From assembly GCF_009866765.1 (NCBI RefSeq), contig NZ_CP019431.1, positions 6,034,001-6,098,000 of the forward strand: DNA of 64,000 nucleotides, in the 5' to 3' direction. Under the pieces are notes generated by a model. The model had not been told where the DNA came from, made no database searches, and saw nothing but the letters and a program-made list of their open reading frames with translations. The stretch's first letter is position 1. The number at the start of each line of letters is the position of its first letter. The position numbers and the translations under genes were made by a program. This document shows positions 44,611 through 53,352 of the stretch, piece after piece. Source of the stretch: Pseudomonas sp. S35 (GTDB lineage Bacteria; Pseudomonadota; Gammaproteobacteria; Pseudomonadales; Pseudomonadaceae).

Positions 44611-46536
44611 ATGGCGATACGTACGTGGATTCCCTTGAGCCTGGCCTTGATCGGGCTGAGCGGCTGCCAGACCGAACGCACCATCAAGCACAGCGATGAG
44701 TTGCGCCAACAGGGCGACATTGTGCGCTCGGTCGAAGTGCTGCAAACCGAGGCCAGGACCGACCCCGACAATATTCAGCTGCGCACGGCCCAGTTCGGCA
44801 AACTGGAATTGCTGGTCGCCCAATACAGCCGCGAGGCCAGCGCCGCCCTGATGCGCGGCGACGACGCCGGCGCCATTCGCGCCCTGCAAACCATCCTTAA
44901 ATACGACCCCGGCAACCTCGGTGCGCGCCAGGAAATCCAGAGCATCCAGGCGATGAAACACCTGCGCCCGCAACTGGCCCGGGCCTACGAAATGAAACGC
45001 GCCAACCCGGTGGAAGCGCTCAACCTGGTGCGCCAGATCATCGCGCAAAAGCCCAACTACCGGGAGGCGCTGGACTTTCGCAATGCCTTGACCCGCGAAC
45101 TGGTGAGCGCCGATTACCTCAGCGCTGACCTCTCCGAAGCCATGCGCAAACCCCTGAGCCTGGAGTTCAGCGCCCAGAGCCTGACCACGATTTTCGAGAC
45201 CATTGCGCGCCTGTCGGGGGTCAACTTCGTCATCGACAAAGACGTCAATCCCAGCGCTTCGGCGAGCATGACCGCCAGCCGCACCACCGCCGAAGACGCG
45301 CTGAACCTGCTGCTGACCACCCAAGGGCTGGACAAGAAAATCCTCAACGCCAACACCATCCTGGTTTACCCACGACGCCCGGATAAAGAACGTGAATACC
45401 GCGAACTGGCCGTGCGCACCTTCTACCTCAGCCATGGCGACCCCAAGGTCATCGCCGCCGAGATCAAGCAGGTGCTCAAGCCCAAGGAAGTGTTGGTGGA
45501 CGAGCGCCTGAATGCGGTGATCGTGCGCGATGGCCTGGACACCCTCAGCGCGGTGGAAAAACTGGTGGAAGCCATTGATATCGCGCAGTCGGAAGTGACC
45601 ATCGACATCCAGGTGCTAGAGGTCAGCCTGACCGACGAATTGAACCTGGGCATCCAGTACCCGGAAAGCGTCGGCCTGTCCGTGGGCAACCTCGCCAACG
45701 TGCCTGCGGGGCTGGCGGGCATCCCGATCAGCGCGTTGCGCGGGATCAATGGCGACAACATCCTGCTCGATTCCGGCAGCACCTCGGCGCGCATCAATAT
45801 GCTGCAGCGCAGCGGCAACACCGTGACCCTGGCCAACCCCAGGGTACGGGTGCGCAACCGCGAAGAAGCCCAGGTGAATATCGGCGACAAGATCCCGGTG
45901 GTCACCACCACCACGGCCAACCAGATCACTACCTCGTCGGTGTCTTACCAGGACGTGGGGTTGCAGATCACGGTCAAGCCCAACATCAGCCTGAGCGATG
46001 AGGTGAACCTGGAGTTGAACGTGGAAATGAGCCATATCACCAAGCGCATTCCCGGCTCGGAAAACGTACCGGCCACCTTCGAGCTGGGCTCACGCGCCAC
46101 CAAGACCCTGCTGACCGCCCGCAACAATGAAACCCAGATCGTCTCGGGGCTGATCCGCACCGCCGACATCGACGAAGGCTCGGGACTGCCGTGGTTGAGC
46201 CAGATCCCGTGGATCGGCAAGAAGCTGTTCGGCACGAACCAGAATACCCAGCAGAAAACCGAGATCATCCTGCTGCTCACGCCGAGGATCGAACGCAACC
46301 TGGACCTGCCGATTTCCCAGATCAGCACCTTTCACAGCGGCACCGAGGCGCGCAGTTCAACGCAGGGCATGATCCTGCGCGATACCACCGAGAAGATGAT
46401 CCTCAAGCCGATTGGCGGCGACCCCACACCGGCCCTGCCACCACCGATGCAACAGCCGGACGCCACCTGGCAACCCTTACCACCCCCGTTGCCGGACCTG
46501 GTGCCCAAGCCTGTCCCAGAATCTTCGCCCCAATGA
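44611..46536 (+). CDS. gspD: type II secretion secretin GspD, lipoprotein
   Basis: 641 residues. The lipobox LSGC puts the lipid on C19, so it may target itself to the outer membrane without a separate pilotin. A helical TPR-like region (about 30-165) precedes N-domains (FVIDKDVNPSASASMTASRTT, VLVDERLNAVIVRDGLDTLSAVEKLVEAI) and the secretin core (VTLANPRVRVRNREEAQVNIGDKIPVVTT, VGLQITVKPNISLSDEVNLEL, GSGLPWLSQIPWIGKKLFG). The C-terminal tail is Pro-rich. The TPR-plus-secretin layout resembles MSHA/Tad-related secretins more than Xcp. Last gene of the operon, converging on etfB. Confidence 0.92.
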   Translation: MAIRTWIPLSLALIGLSGCQTERTIKHSDELRQQGDIVRSVEVLQTEARTDPDNIQLRTAQFGKLELLVAQYSREASAALMRGDDAGAIRALQTILKYDPGNLGARQEIQSIQAMKHLRPQLARAYEMKRANPVEALNLVRQIIAQKPNYREALDFRNALTRELVSADYLSADLSEAMRKPLSLEFSAQSLTTIFETIARLSGVNFVIDKDVNPSASASMTASRTTAEDALNLLLTTQGLDKKILNANTILVYPRRPDKEREYRELAVRTFYLSHGDPKVIAAEIKQVLKPKEVLVDERLNAVIVRDGLDTLSAVEKLVEAIDIAQSEVTIDIQVLEVSLTDELNLGIQYPESVGLSVGNLANVPAGLAGIPISALRGINGDNILLDSGSTSARINMLQRSGNTVTLANPRVRVRNREEAQVNIGDKIPVVTTTTANQITTSSVSYQDVGLQITVKPNISLSDEVNLELNVEMSHITKRIPGSENVPATFELGSRATKTLLTARNNETQIVSGLIRTADIDEGSGLPWLSQIPWIGKKLFGTNQNTQQKTEIILLLTPRIERNLDLPISQISTFHSGTEARSSTQGMILRDTTEKMILKPIGGDPTPALPPPMQQPDATWQPLPPPLPDLVPKPVPESSPQ

Positions 46537-46568
46537 AAATCCAATGTCGCAGGGGCGGTGTTGGTGGG

Positions 46569-47339
46569 TTAGCGCACCACGCCTTCCTCGATCAGCAACT
46601 TGAGAATGGCCTGGGCGCCTTCCTCGGCGCTCACACCCTTGAGCACCTGCCCCCCGCCACCACTGGCCTTGGCCGTGGCCGCCTTCATGCGGTCGGCGCC
46701 GCTCTTGGCCTTGATCACCTTGAGCCGTTTGGGCCGAGGCTTGGCCGGTTGCAGCACGGCGCCGGTGAATAACTCATCGGCTTGAACCTCGACTTCATGG
46801 GCCGCCAAGTCACCGCGCTGCGCCGGCCCATATGCACTTTGCCGAGGCTTGGGCGCGGCGTTATCCACCGTCGCCAAAAACGGCAAGCGCACCTTCAAGC
46901 GCCGCCGCTGGCCACGCGGCAAGGCTTGCAGTACATGGGCCACGCCACCTTCGATGGACTCCACCTGGGCCAGCCCGACAATCAGCGGCCAGCCCAGTTG
47001 TTCAGCGAGCAGGAACGGCAACATGCCGGAACCTTCACCGGTTTCGGCCTGGCTGCCGGTGAGTACCACGTGGGCACCGGCGTCGCGCAGATAGTCACTG
47101 AGCACCGGCAACGCGTCGGCACCGGCCGGTTGTTCAAGCACGTGCAGTTGCGGCAAACCCATGCCCAGGTAGCTGCGCAAGGTCGGTTCGGCGATGTTGC
47201 CGGCGTGCAGCACCTGCAACGTGTCCCCAGCCATTTGCAGGCCGAGTTCGACGGCGCGTGCATCCTGCTCTGCGCGGCGCGGGCGCCCGGAGGTGGGGTG
47301 GGCGCCGATGGATACCAGGCTGATTACATTCGTGGTCAT
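46569..47339 (-). CDS. electron transfer flavoprotein beta subunit, dimethylglycine-pathway type
   Basis: 256 residues. ETF beta fold: VVLTGSQAETGEGSGMLPFLLAEQLGWPLI matches the adenine-nucleotide/FAD domain of EtfB, and the N-terminal SIGAHPTSGRPRRAEQDARAVELGLQ corresponds to the PRxxxxxAxxxA region. With the adjacent EtfA-like subunit it would carry electrons from dimethylglycine demethylation to the quinone pool. Start ATG 47339 is favoured (AGGGA 8 bases upstream); ATG 47345 is an alternative. It is divergent from housekeeping EtfB. Confidence 0.9.
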   Translation of the reverse strand: MTTNVISLVSIGAHPTSGRPRRAEQDARAVELGLQMAGDTLQVLHAGNIAEPTLRSYLGMGLPQLHVLEQPAGADALPVLSDYLRDAGAHVVLTGSQAETGEGSGMLPFLLAEQLGWPLIVGLAQVESIEGGVAHVLQALPRGQRRRLKVRLPFLATVDNAAPKPRQSAYGPAQRGDLAAHEVEVQADELFTGAVLQPAKPRPKRLKVIKAKSGADRMKAATAKASGGGGQVLKGVSAEEGAQAILKLLIEEGVVR

Positions 47340-47349
47340 AGTCATGTCC

Positions 47350-48570
47350 CTAAGCCGCATCGCGCTTGGCGCCGTTGCGGTATGCCTCGACCGCATCGAT
47401 CAAGGCTTGCAGTATCGCGGCACTTTCGCCGATCACCGACAGGTCGGCACGCTTGATCATGTCGCAACCCGGATCGAGGTTGATCGCCACCACTTTGTCG
47501 CAGGCACCGATGCCTTGCAGGTGCTGGATCGCCCCGGAAATCCCCACAGCCACATACACCCGTGCAGTGACCCAGGTGCCACTGGCGCCGACCTGGCGAT
47601 CGCGGGCCATAAAGCCGTCGTCCACCGCCACCCGCGATGCGCCTTCGGTGGCGCCCAAGGCGGCGGCGGTCTGGTGGAACAGGTTCCAATCCTTCACGCC
47701 GTTGCCGCCAGAGAAAATAAACTCCGCCTCGGCCATGGGAATCGCCGCCGGGTCCACCGCCACCGCGCCGAGGTCTTCGATACGCGGCAGGCTGCGGGCC
47801 AGGGGTGTGGATAACTCCACGGGCAAGACTTCATGGCGGGTGTCGCTGACCGGATCGGCACATTCGACGGCGGCGAGGATCAGGCGTGACAATGGCCGCG
47901 CCAAGTCTTCCTGGCCGGCGCCGGCGCGGCCGATGCACTCGTCACCCTTGATCTGCCACACCCGCGTGGCCGGACGTTCCTTGAGGCTCGCGGCAAACCG
48001 CCGCCCCAACTCACCGCCGCCACTGCGGCTGTCGGGCAGCAACCAATGGCGTGGGTTGAACTGGATATCCACCGCCCGCAAACCCTGCACGCGTTGCTCG
48101 GGTGAATAACCGTCGAACTCATGACCCTCCAGCACCAGCAGCCGGTCGACACCGGCCGTCGCGAAGGCACTTTCTTTGTGCTCGCCAAACACCACCGCCA
48201 ACACCGCGCCGTCGTTACCGGCCAGTTGTCGCGCCAGGCCGAGCAGGTCACGGTCGTGGCTGCTCAGGCGGCCGCCGACCATGTCCGGCACCACGTTGAT
48301 GTAGAACGCAGGCTGCGGCACCTGATGCAGCGGCAACTGCACCTCCACCGCCGCCGTGCGTTTGGCCGCGCCGCCCTGCTGGGCGCCGCTGCGGTCGATG
48401 CGCTTGATGCCGTTGGGGCCGATAAAACCGACGCCATGTACGTTTTTGCGGATAACGCCGTTCGGCCCCATCCAGCTGTGTTGCACTGGCTGCATCGCCG
48501 CGTGAAGCGGGTGCAGACGGTTACGGGCGATCCATTGAGCCCGTGGGTCGCGGCGGATAATGTCGCTCAT
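47350..48570 (-). CDS. electron transfer flavoprotein alpha subunit, dimethylglycine-pathway type
   Basis: 406 residues, longer than housekeeping EtfA (about 310) because of an N-terminal extension (1-85, with GPNGVIRKNVHGVGFIGPNGIKR). The C-terminal FAD domain is canonical: VGASGTWVTARVYVAVGISGAIQHLQGI and VVAINLDPGCDMIKRADLSVIG. It lies 10 bases before the EtfB-like gene and its start shares one base with the dgcB stop (TGATG). Confidence 0.93.
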   Translation of the reverse strand: MSDIIRRDPRAQWIARNRLHPLHAAMQPVQHSWMGPNGVIRKNVHGVGFIGPNGIKRIDRSGAQQGGAAKRTAAVEVQLPLHQVPQPAFYINVVPDMVGGRLSSHDRDLLGLARQLAGNDGAVLAVVFGEHKESAFATAGVDRLLVLEGHEFDGYSPEQRVQGLRAVDIQFNPRHWLLPDSRSGGGELGRRFAASLKERPATRVWQIKGDECIGRAGAGQEDLARPLSRLILAAVECADPVSDTRHEVLPVELSTPLARSLPRIEDLGAVAVDPAAIPMAEAEFIFSGGNGVKDWNLFHQTAAALGATEGASRVAVDDGFMARDRQVGASGTWVTARVYVAVGISGAIQHLQGIGACDKVVAINLDPGCDMIKRADLSVIGESAAILQALIDAVEAYRNGAKRDAA

Positions 48571-50510
48571 CAGTGCACCTCCGCAGGTTCACGTTTAGGC
48601 GCTTTCGCCGGCGCAGAGTCTTCAAGCAACGCGTCGGCCACCAGTTCGGCAATGTCCTTGATCAACGGGCGTGGTTCGACCACTCCTTCAAGCATCGCCG
48701 TGCATTGCGGGCAACCAACTGCCACCAGCTCGGCGCCGGTCTCGCGGATATCGTCCATACGCATGTCGGGGATACGTTGCTTGCCAGGAATGTCCGTGAT
48801 CGGCGCCCCGCCGCCACCGCCGCAGCAGCGCGAACGGAAGCCCGAGCGTTGCATCTCCTTGACCTCAATGCCCAGCGCCCGCAGCACTTGGCGCGGTGCC
48901 TCGTATTCGCCGTTGTAGCGGCCCAGGTAGCACGGGTCGTGATAGGTCACGCTGCTGCCTTTGTGCTGGCCCAGGTTCAGTGCGCCGTCGCCAATCAGCT
49001 CGGCCATGAAAGTGCTGTGGTGCTGCACGCGGTAGTTGCCGTTGAAGGCGCCGTACTCGTTTTTCAGCACATGGAAGCTGTGGGGGTCGCAAGTGACGAT
49101 GCGCTTGAAACTGTACTTGGCCAGGGTCTGGATATTGCGGGTGGCCAGCAGTTGGAAGGTCGCTTCATCGCCCAGGCGACGGGCGACGTCACCGCTGTCG
49201 CGTTCTTCCAGGCCGAGCACAGCGAAGTCGACCTTGGCAGCTTTGAGCACTTTGACGAAGGCGCGCAGGGTGCGTTGGTTGCGCATGTCGAAGGCGCCGT
49301 CGCCGACCCAGAACAGTACGTCAACGCTGCCTTTGTCGCTGAGCAACGGCAGGTTCAAATCCGCCGCCCAGTTGAGGCGACCGCCCGGTGCGAAACCGCC
49401 GGGGTTGTCGGTGGCGATCAGGTTTTCCAGGACTTCGGCGCCCTTGTTCGGCGTGGCGCCTTTTTCCAGGGTGAGGTGGCGGCGCATGTCGACGATGGCG
49501 TCCACGTGCTCGATCATCATCGGGCACTCTTCCACACAGGCACGGCAGGTGGTGCACGACCACAGGGTCTCGGCGTCCACCAGGCCGTTGACGATGGGCT
49601 GGTGTGGGTTGCCGCTGTGTTCGCCAATGGCTTTACCCGGATACGGGCTGCCGGCGAACTTGGCATCGGTGCCGCCGGCCAGGCCAACCACCATGTCCTG
49701 GATGAGTTTTTTCGGGTTCAGCGGCTGGCCGGCAGCGAAAGCCGGGCACGCCGCTTCGCACTTGCCGCACTGCACGCAGGCGTCGAAGCCGAGCAGTTGG
49801 TTCCAGGTGAAATCCTTGGGTTTCTCCACGCCCAGCGGCGCGGATTTATCGCTGAGGTCCAGCGGTTTCAAACCGGTGGAGCGGCCACCACCAAAGCGTT
49901 CGGCGCGACGGTGCCAGGCCAGGTGCAGGGCACCGGCGAAGGCGTGTTTCATCGGGCCGCCCCAGGTCATGCCGAAGAACATTTCGGACACGCCCCACAG
50001 CACCCCCACGCTCAACAGCGCGGCCAGCAGCCAGCCGCCGAAGTCCGCCGGCAGAATCCCGGCCACGGGCAAGGTCAGCACGAAGAAGCTCACCGAGAAC
50101 GCCATCAGGCTTTTCGGCAGGCGCATCCAGGGGCCCTTGGACAGGCGCGACGGCGGGTTGCGCCGACGCAGGTACACAAACGTGGCGCCGACAAACATCA
50201 GCACCGAAGCCAGCAGCAAGGCGTAACCAAGGATGCGGTTTTGCAGGCCGAAGCCATGCACCAGAATCGCCAGCAACGCCGACAGTACAAAGCCCAGGGC
50301 GGTCGCGACGTGGGTGTTGGCGATGTATTTATCGCGGGCGACCACGTGGTGCAAATCGACCATGTAGCGCTTGGGCATGGCCAGCAGGCCGCCCAGCAGG
50401 TCGACTTTGGATGCGCGGCCACGGCGCCACATGTTCACCCGGCGCAGGGCGCCGAGGACGGCAAGGCCCAGGGCGGCAAACAAGAGAATAGGCAGCAAGG
50501 TGTTCAACAT
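48570..50510 (-). CDS. dgcB: dimethylglycine catabolism Fe-S membrane oxidoreductase
   Basis: 646 residues. Five or six N-terminal membrane helices (LLPILLFAALGLAVLGAL, ALGFVLSALLAILVHGFGL and others) precede two 4Fe-4S motifs (CVQCGKCEAACP and CTTCRACVEECP) and two CCG heterodisulfide-reductase-type domains (DPCYLGRYNGEY, CCGGGGG). It would take electrons from DgcA/ETF into the membrane. ATG 50510 has GGGAG 7 bases upstream. Required for dimethylglycine growth in P. aeruginosa. Confidence 0.95.
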   Translation of the reverse strand: MLNTLLPILLFAALGLAVLGALRRVNMWRRGRASKVDLLGGLLAMPKRYMVDLHHVVARDKYIANTHVATALGFVLSALLAILVHGFGLQNRILGYALLLASVLMFVGATFVYLRRRNPPSRLSKGPWMRLPKSLMAFSVSFFVLTLPVAGILPADFGGWLLAALLSVGVLWGVSEMFFGMTWGGPMKHAFAGALHLAWHRRAERFGGGRSTGLKPLDLSDKSAPLGVEKPKDFTWNQLLGFDACVQCGKCEAACPAFAAGQPLNPKKLIQDMVVGLAGGTDAKFAGSPYPGKAIGEHSGNPHQPIVNGLVDAETLWSCTTCRACVEECPMMIEHVDAIVDMRRHLTLEKGATPNKGAEVLENLIATDNPGGFAPGGRLNWAADLNLPLLSDKGSVDVLFWVGDGAFDMRNQRTLRAFVKVLKAAKVDFAVLGLEERDSGDVARRLGDEATFQLLATRNIQTLAKYSFKRIVTCDPHSFHVLKNEYGAFNGNYRVQHHSTFMAELIGDGALNLGQHKGSSVTYHDPCYLGRYNGEYEAPRQVLRALGIEVKEMQRSGFRSRCCGGGGGAPITDIPGKQRIPDMRMDDIRETGAELVAVGCPQCTAMLEGVVEPRPLIKDIAELVADALLEDSAPAKAPKREPAEVH

Positions 50511-50557
50511 GGTGAAGCTCCCACAGACCACACAAATCTAAAGTGAAACTGGCCTTT

Positions 50558-50650
50558 AATGTGGGAGGGGGCTTGCCCCCGATAGCAGTGGGTCAGCTAC
50601 AGCTGTATCAACTGACACTCCGCTATCGGGGGCAAGCCCCCTCCCACATT
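50558..50650. repeat. REPIN, GTGGGAGGGGGC family
   Basis: AATGTGGGAGGGGGCTTGCC ... GGCAAGCCCCCTCCCACATT, two inverted REPs in the dgcA-dgcB gap. It may form an mRNA hairpin between the two operon segments. Confidence 0.9.
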
Positions 50651-50667
50651 TTTCGACCGTGTGCGGC

Positions 50668-52728
50668 TTAGAAATCCTTGCACAGGCGCAGGGCGTCATA
50701 GATCGCAGCGTGGGTATTGCGCTGCGCCACACAGTCACCGATGCGGAACAGCAAGTACCCCTCGCCCGCCTCGCTCAAGCACGGCTGTGGCTTGATCGCG
50801 AACAAGGCTTCAACGTCGATCTGGCCCTTGTTGCGCGACCCTTCCTTGAGCCCGTAGTAGATGGCTTCGTCCGGACGCACGCCGTTCTCGACCACCACCT
50901 GGTCCACTACCCGCTCTTCTTTGGCGCCGGTGTATTCGTTCTCCAGCACCGCCACCAGCTTGTCGCCTTCGCGGTAGACCTTTTCCAGCATCATGTCGCC
51001 GGTCATGATCACTTCTTTGGGGTACATGCTGCGGTAGTAGGTGGGGAACGACGTACCGCCAATCGCCACGCCCGGCTTGATGTCGTCGGTGACGATTTCC
51101 ACCTGGCAGCCTTTGTCGGCCAAAAAGTCCGCCACCGACATGCCGGTGAATTCACAGATGGTGTCGTAGACCAGCACGTTCTTGCCCGGCGCAACTTTGC
51201 CGTCGAGCACGTCCCAGCTACTCACCACCAGGCCTTCGGCCGCGCCCCAGTGTTCGTTCTGCTCGATAAACGGATGCCCGCCGACCGCCAGCACCACCAC
51301 GTCCGGACGCAGGTCCAGGATGGTGTCTGCGTCAGCGGCAACGCCCAGGCGCAGGTCGACTTTCAAGCGTGCCAGTTCCAGCTGGAACCAACGGGTGATG
51401 CCGGCGATCTGGTCGCGCTGCGGCGCCTTGGAAGCGGTTGTGATCTGCCCGCCGATGAATTCTTTCTTCTCGAACAGGGTCACGTCGTGGCCACGTTCGG
51501 CGGCAACACGCGCCGCTTCCATCCCGGCCGGGCCGGCACCGACCACCACGACTTTACGTTTCGGTCCGGTGGATTTCTCGATGATGTGCGGCACGCCCAT
51601 GTATTCACGGGAGGTCGCGGCGTTCTGGATGCACAGCACATCCAGGCCCTGGTACTGGCGGTCGATGCAGTAGTTGGCGCCGACGCACTGTTTGATCTGG
51701 TCGATCTGGCCCATCTTGATCTTGGCGATCAGGTGCGGGTCGGCGATGTGCGCACGGGTCATGCCGACCATGTCCACATAGCCGCCTTCCAGAATGCGCG
51801 TGGCCTGGTTCGGGTCCTTGATGTTCTGCGCGTGCAGCACTGGAACCTTGACCACTTCCTTGATGCCAGCCGCCAGGTGCAGGAACGGCTCCGGCGGGTA
51901 GCTCATGTTCGGGATCACGTTGGCCAGGGTGTTGTGCGTATCGCAACCCGAGCCCACCACGCCGATGAAATCGAGCATGCCGGTGTCGTCGTAATACTTG
52001 GCGATCTGCTTCATGTCCTCGTGGGACAGGCCGTCCGGGTGGAACTCGTCACCGCACAGGCGCATGCCCACGCAGAAGTCGTCACCGACCTCAGCGCGCA
52101 CCGCTTTGAGGACTTCCAGACCGAACTTCATGCGGCCTTCAAAGGTACCGCCCCATTCGTCGGTACGCTTGTTGACCCGCGGGCTCCAGAACTGGTCGAT
52201 CATGTGCTGGTGCACCGCTGACAGTTCCACACCGTCCAGGCCACCGGCCTTGGCGCGTTTGGCGGCGCTGGCGTAGTTGCCGATCACGCGCCAGATCTCT
52301 TCCGGCTCGATGGTCTTGCAGGTGGCGCGGTGCACCGGCTCACGCACGCCGGACGGCGACATCAGGGTCGGCCAGTTGAAGCCGTCCCAACGCGAGCGAC
52401 GGCCCATGTGGGTAATCTGGATCATGATCTTGGCGCCATGCTTGTGCATGGCGTCGGCCAGGTTCTGGAAGTGCGGGATGATGCGGTCGGTGGACAGGTT
52501 CACCGAACTCCACCATTCCTGGGGGCTGTCGATGGCAACCACTGAGGAGCCGCCGCAGATCGCCAGGCCAATGCCGCCCTTGGCTTTCTCTTCGTAATAC
52601 TTCACATAGCGGTCGGTGGTCATGCCGCCGTCGGTGGCGTACACCTCGGCGTGGGCGGTACTGAGCACGCGGTTGCGGATGGTTAGTTTGCCGATCTGGA
52701 TCGGCGCAAACATTGCTTCGAAAGCCAT
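50668..52728 (-). CDS. dgcA: dimethylglycine demethylase, OYE-type flavoprotein
   Basis: 686 residues. An N-terminal TIM-barrel FMN domain of the old-yellow-enzyme/trimethylamine dehydrogenase family (FAPIQIGKLTIRNRVLSTAHAE, VELSAVHQHMIDQFWSPR) is followed by a 4Fe-4S Cys cluster region (CVGANYCIDRQYQG, CIQNAATSRE) and an FAD/NAD-binding half (VVVVGAGPAGMEAARVAAERGHDVTLFE). It converts dimethylglycine to sarcosine. It starts 15 bases after the DUF5943 gene. Confidence 0.95.
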   Translation of the reverse strand: MAFEAMFAPIQIGKLTIRNRVLSTAHAEVYATDGGMTTDRYVKYYEEKAKGGIGLAICGGSSVVAIDSPQEWWSSVNLSTDRIIPHFQNLADAMHKHGAKIMIQITHMGRRSRWDGFNWPTLMSPSGVREPVHRATCKTIEPEEIWRVIGNYASAAKRAKAGGLDGVELSAVHQHMIDQFWSPRVNKRTDEWGGTFEGRMKFGLEVLKAVRAEVGDDFCVGMRLCGDEFHPDGLSHEDMKQIAKYYDDTGMLDFIGVVGSGCDTHNTLANVIPNMSYPPEPFLHLAAGIKEVVKVPVLHAQNIKDPNQATRILEGGYVDMVGMTRAHIADPHLIAKIKMGQIDQIKQCVGANYCIDRQYQGLDVLCIQNAATSREYMGVPHIIEKSTGPKRKVVVVGAGPAGMEAARVAAERGHDVTLFEKKEFIGGQITTASKAPQRDQIAGITRWFQLELARLKVDLRLGVAADADTILDLRPDVVVLAVGGHPFIEQNEHWGAAEGLVVSSWDVLDGKVAPGKNVLVYDTICEFTGMSVADFLADKGCQVEIVTDDIKPGVAIGGTSFPTYYRSMYPKEVIMTGDMMLEKVYREGDKLVAVLENEYTGAKEERVVDQVVVENGVRPDEAIYYGLKEGSRNKGQIDVEALFAIKPQPCLSEAGEGYLLFRIGDCVAQRNTHAAIYDALRLCKDF

Positions 52729-52743
52729 GGCACGGTCCTCGGC

Positions 52744-53274
52744 TTACAACGGCTTGACGGTGAACAGGCCGGAGTCAAAGCCCTCTTCGGAGCCTCCGTA
52801 GACTTGTTCGGCCACAGTGCGAATGGTGCTGCCACGCGCTTGCAGAATCTGGTCCATAGCGCCGGCAAACCAGCCGGTGAACATGTAGTCCACTTTGCGC
52901 CCGACCTTGCCGTACACGTAGACGAACGCCGAGTGTTCCAGCGTGACGCTGGCGGTGCCTTTGTCCAGGTCGATGTCCTGGGTCTTGAACAGGCCCCAGC
53001 CGCGTTGCGACAGGCGCTTCATGTAGTGTTCGAACACCGCGACGCCTTCCAGGCCGTGGCACTCGGCTTCTTTTTCACACCAGTGCCAGGCAGATTTGTA
53101 GCCGGCCTTGTAGAGGATCTCGGCGTAGGCATCGGCGCCCAGCACTTCTTCGATACCGATGTGGTTGTTGACGAAAAAATGGCGCGGCACGTACAGCATC
53201 GGCAGGGCGTCGGAGGTCCAGACACCGGTTTCGCTGTCGACTTCGATTGGCAATTGCGGGGCGATTTTGGCCAT
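52744..53274 (-). CDS. DUF5943/V4R-like protein of the dimethylglycine operon
   Basis: 176 residues. A small alpha/beta protein with a Cys in HWCEKEAECHG and the pattern FEHYMKRLSQRGWGLFKTQDIDLDKGTA, GRKVDYMFTGWFAGAMDQIL typical of 4-vinyl-reductase-like folds. It is conserved between the dipeptidase and dgcA genes in pseudomonads. Function is unknown; the position suggests an accessory or one-carbon-binding role in the demethylation. Confidence 0.85.
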   Translation of the reverse strand: MAKIAPQLPIEVDSETGVWTSDALPMLYVPRHFFVNNHIGIEEVLGADAYAEILYKAGYKSAWHWCEKEAECHGLEGVAVFEHYMKRLSQRGWGLFKTQDIDLDKGTASVTLEHSAFVYVYGKVGRKVDYMFTGWFAGAMDQILQARGSTIRTVAEQVYGGSEEGFDSGLFTVKPL

Positions 53275-53352
53275 GGAAACTTAACTCCAGAAAATTCGTT
53301 TGGATGCCCCCGGCGCCGAGTGGCCGAGGGTTAAAGAAGTGTCAGCGGTGGC

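Noticed and set aside
48573..50546. A 657-codon open frame on the + strand opposite dgcB
   Set aside because: Antisense shadow with no protein-like motifs; dgcB has clear Fe-S and CCG motifs.
50659..52221. A 520-codon open frame on the + strand opposite dgcA
   Set aside because: Composition (His/Val/Arg-rich) and lack of motifs show it is a shadow of dgcA.
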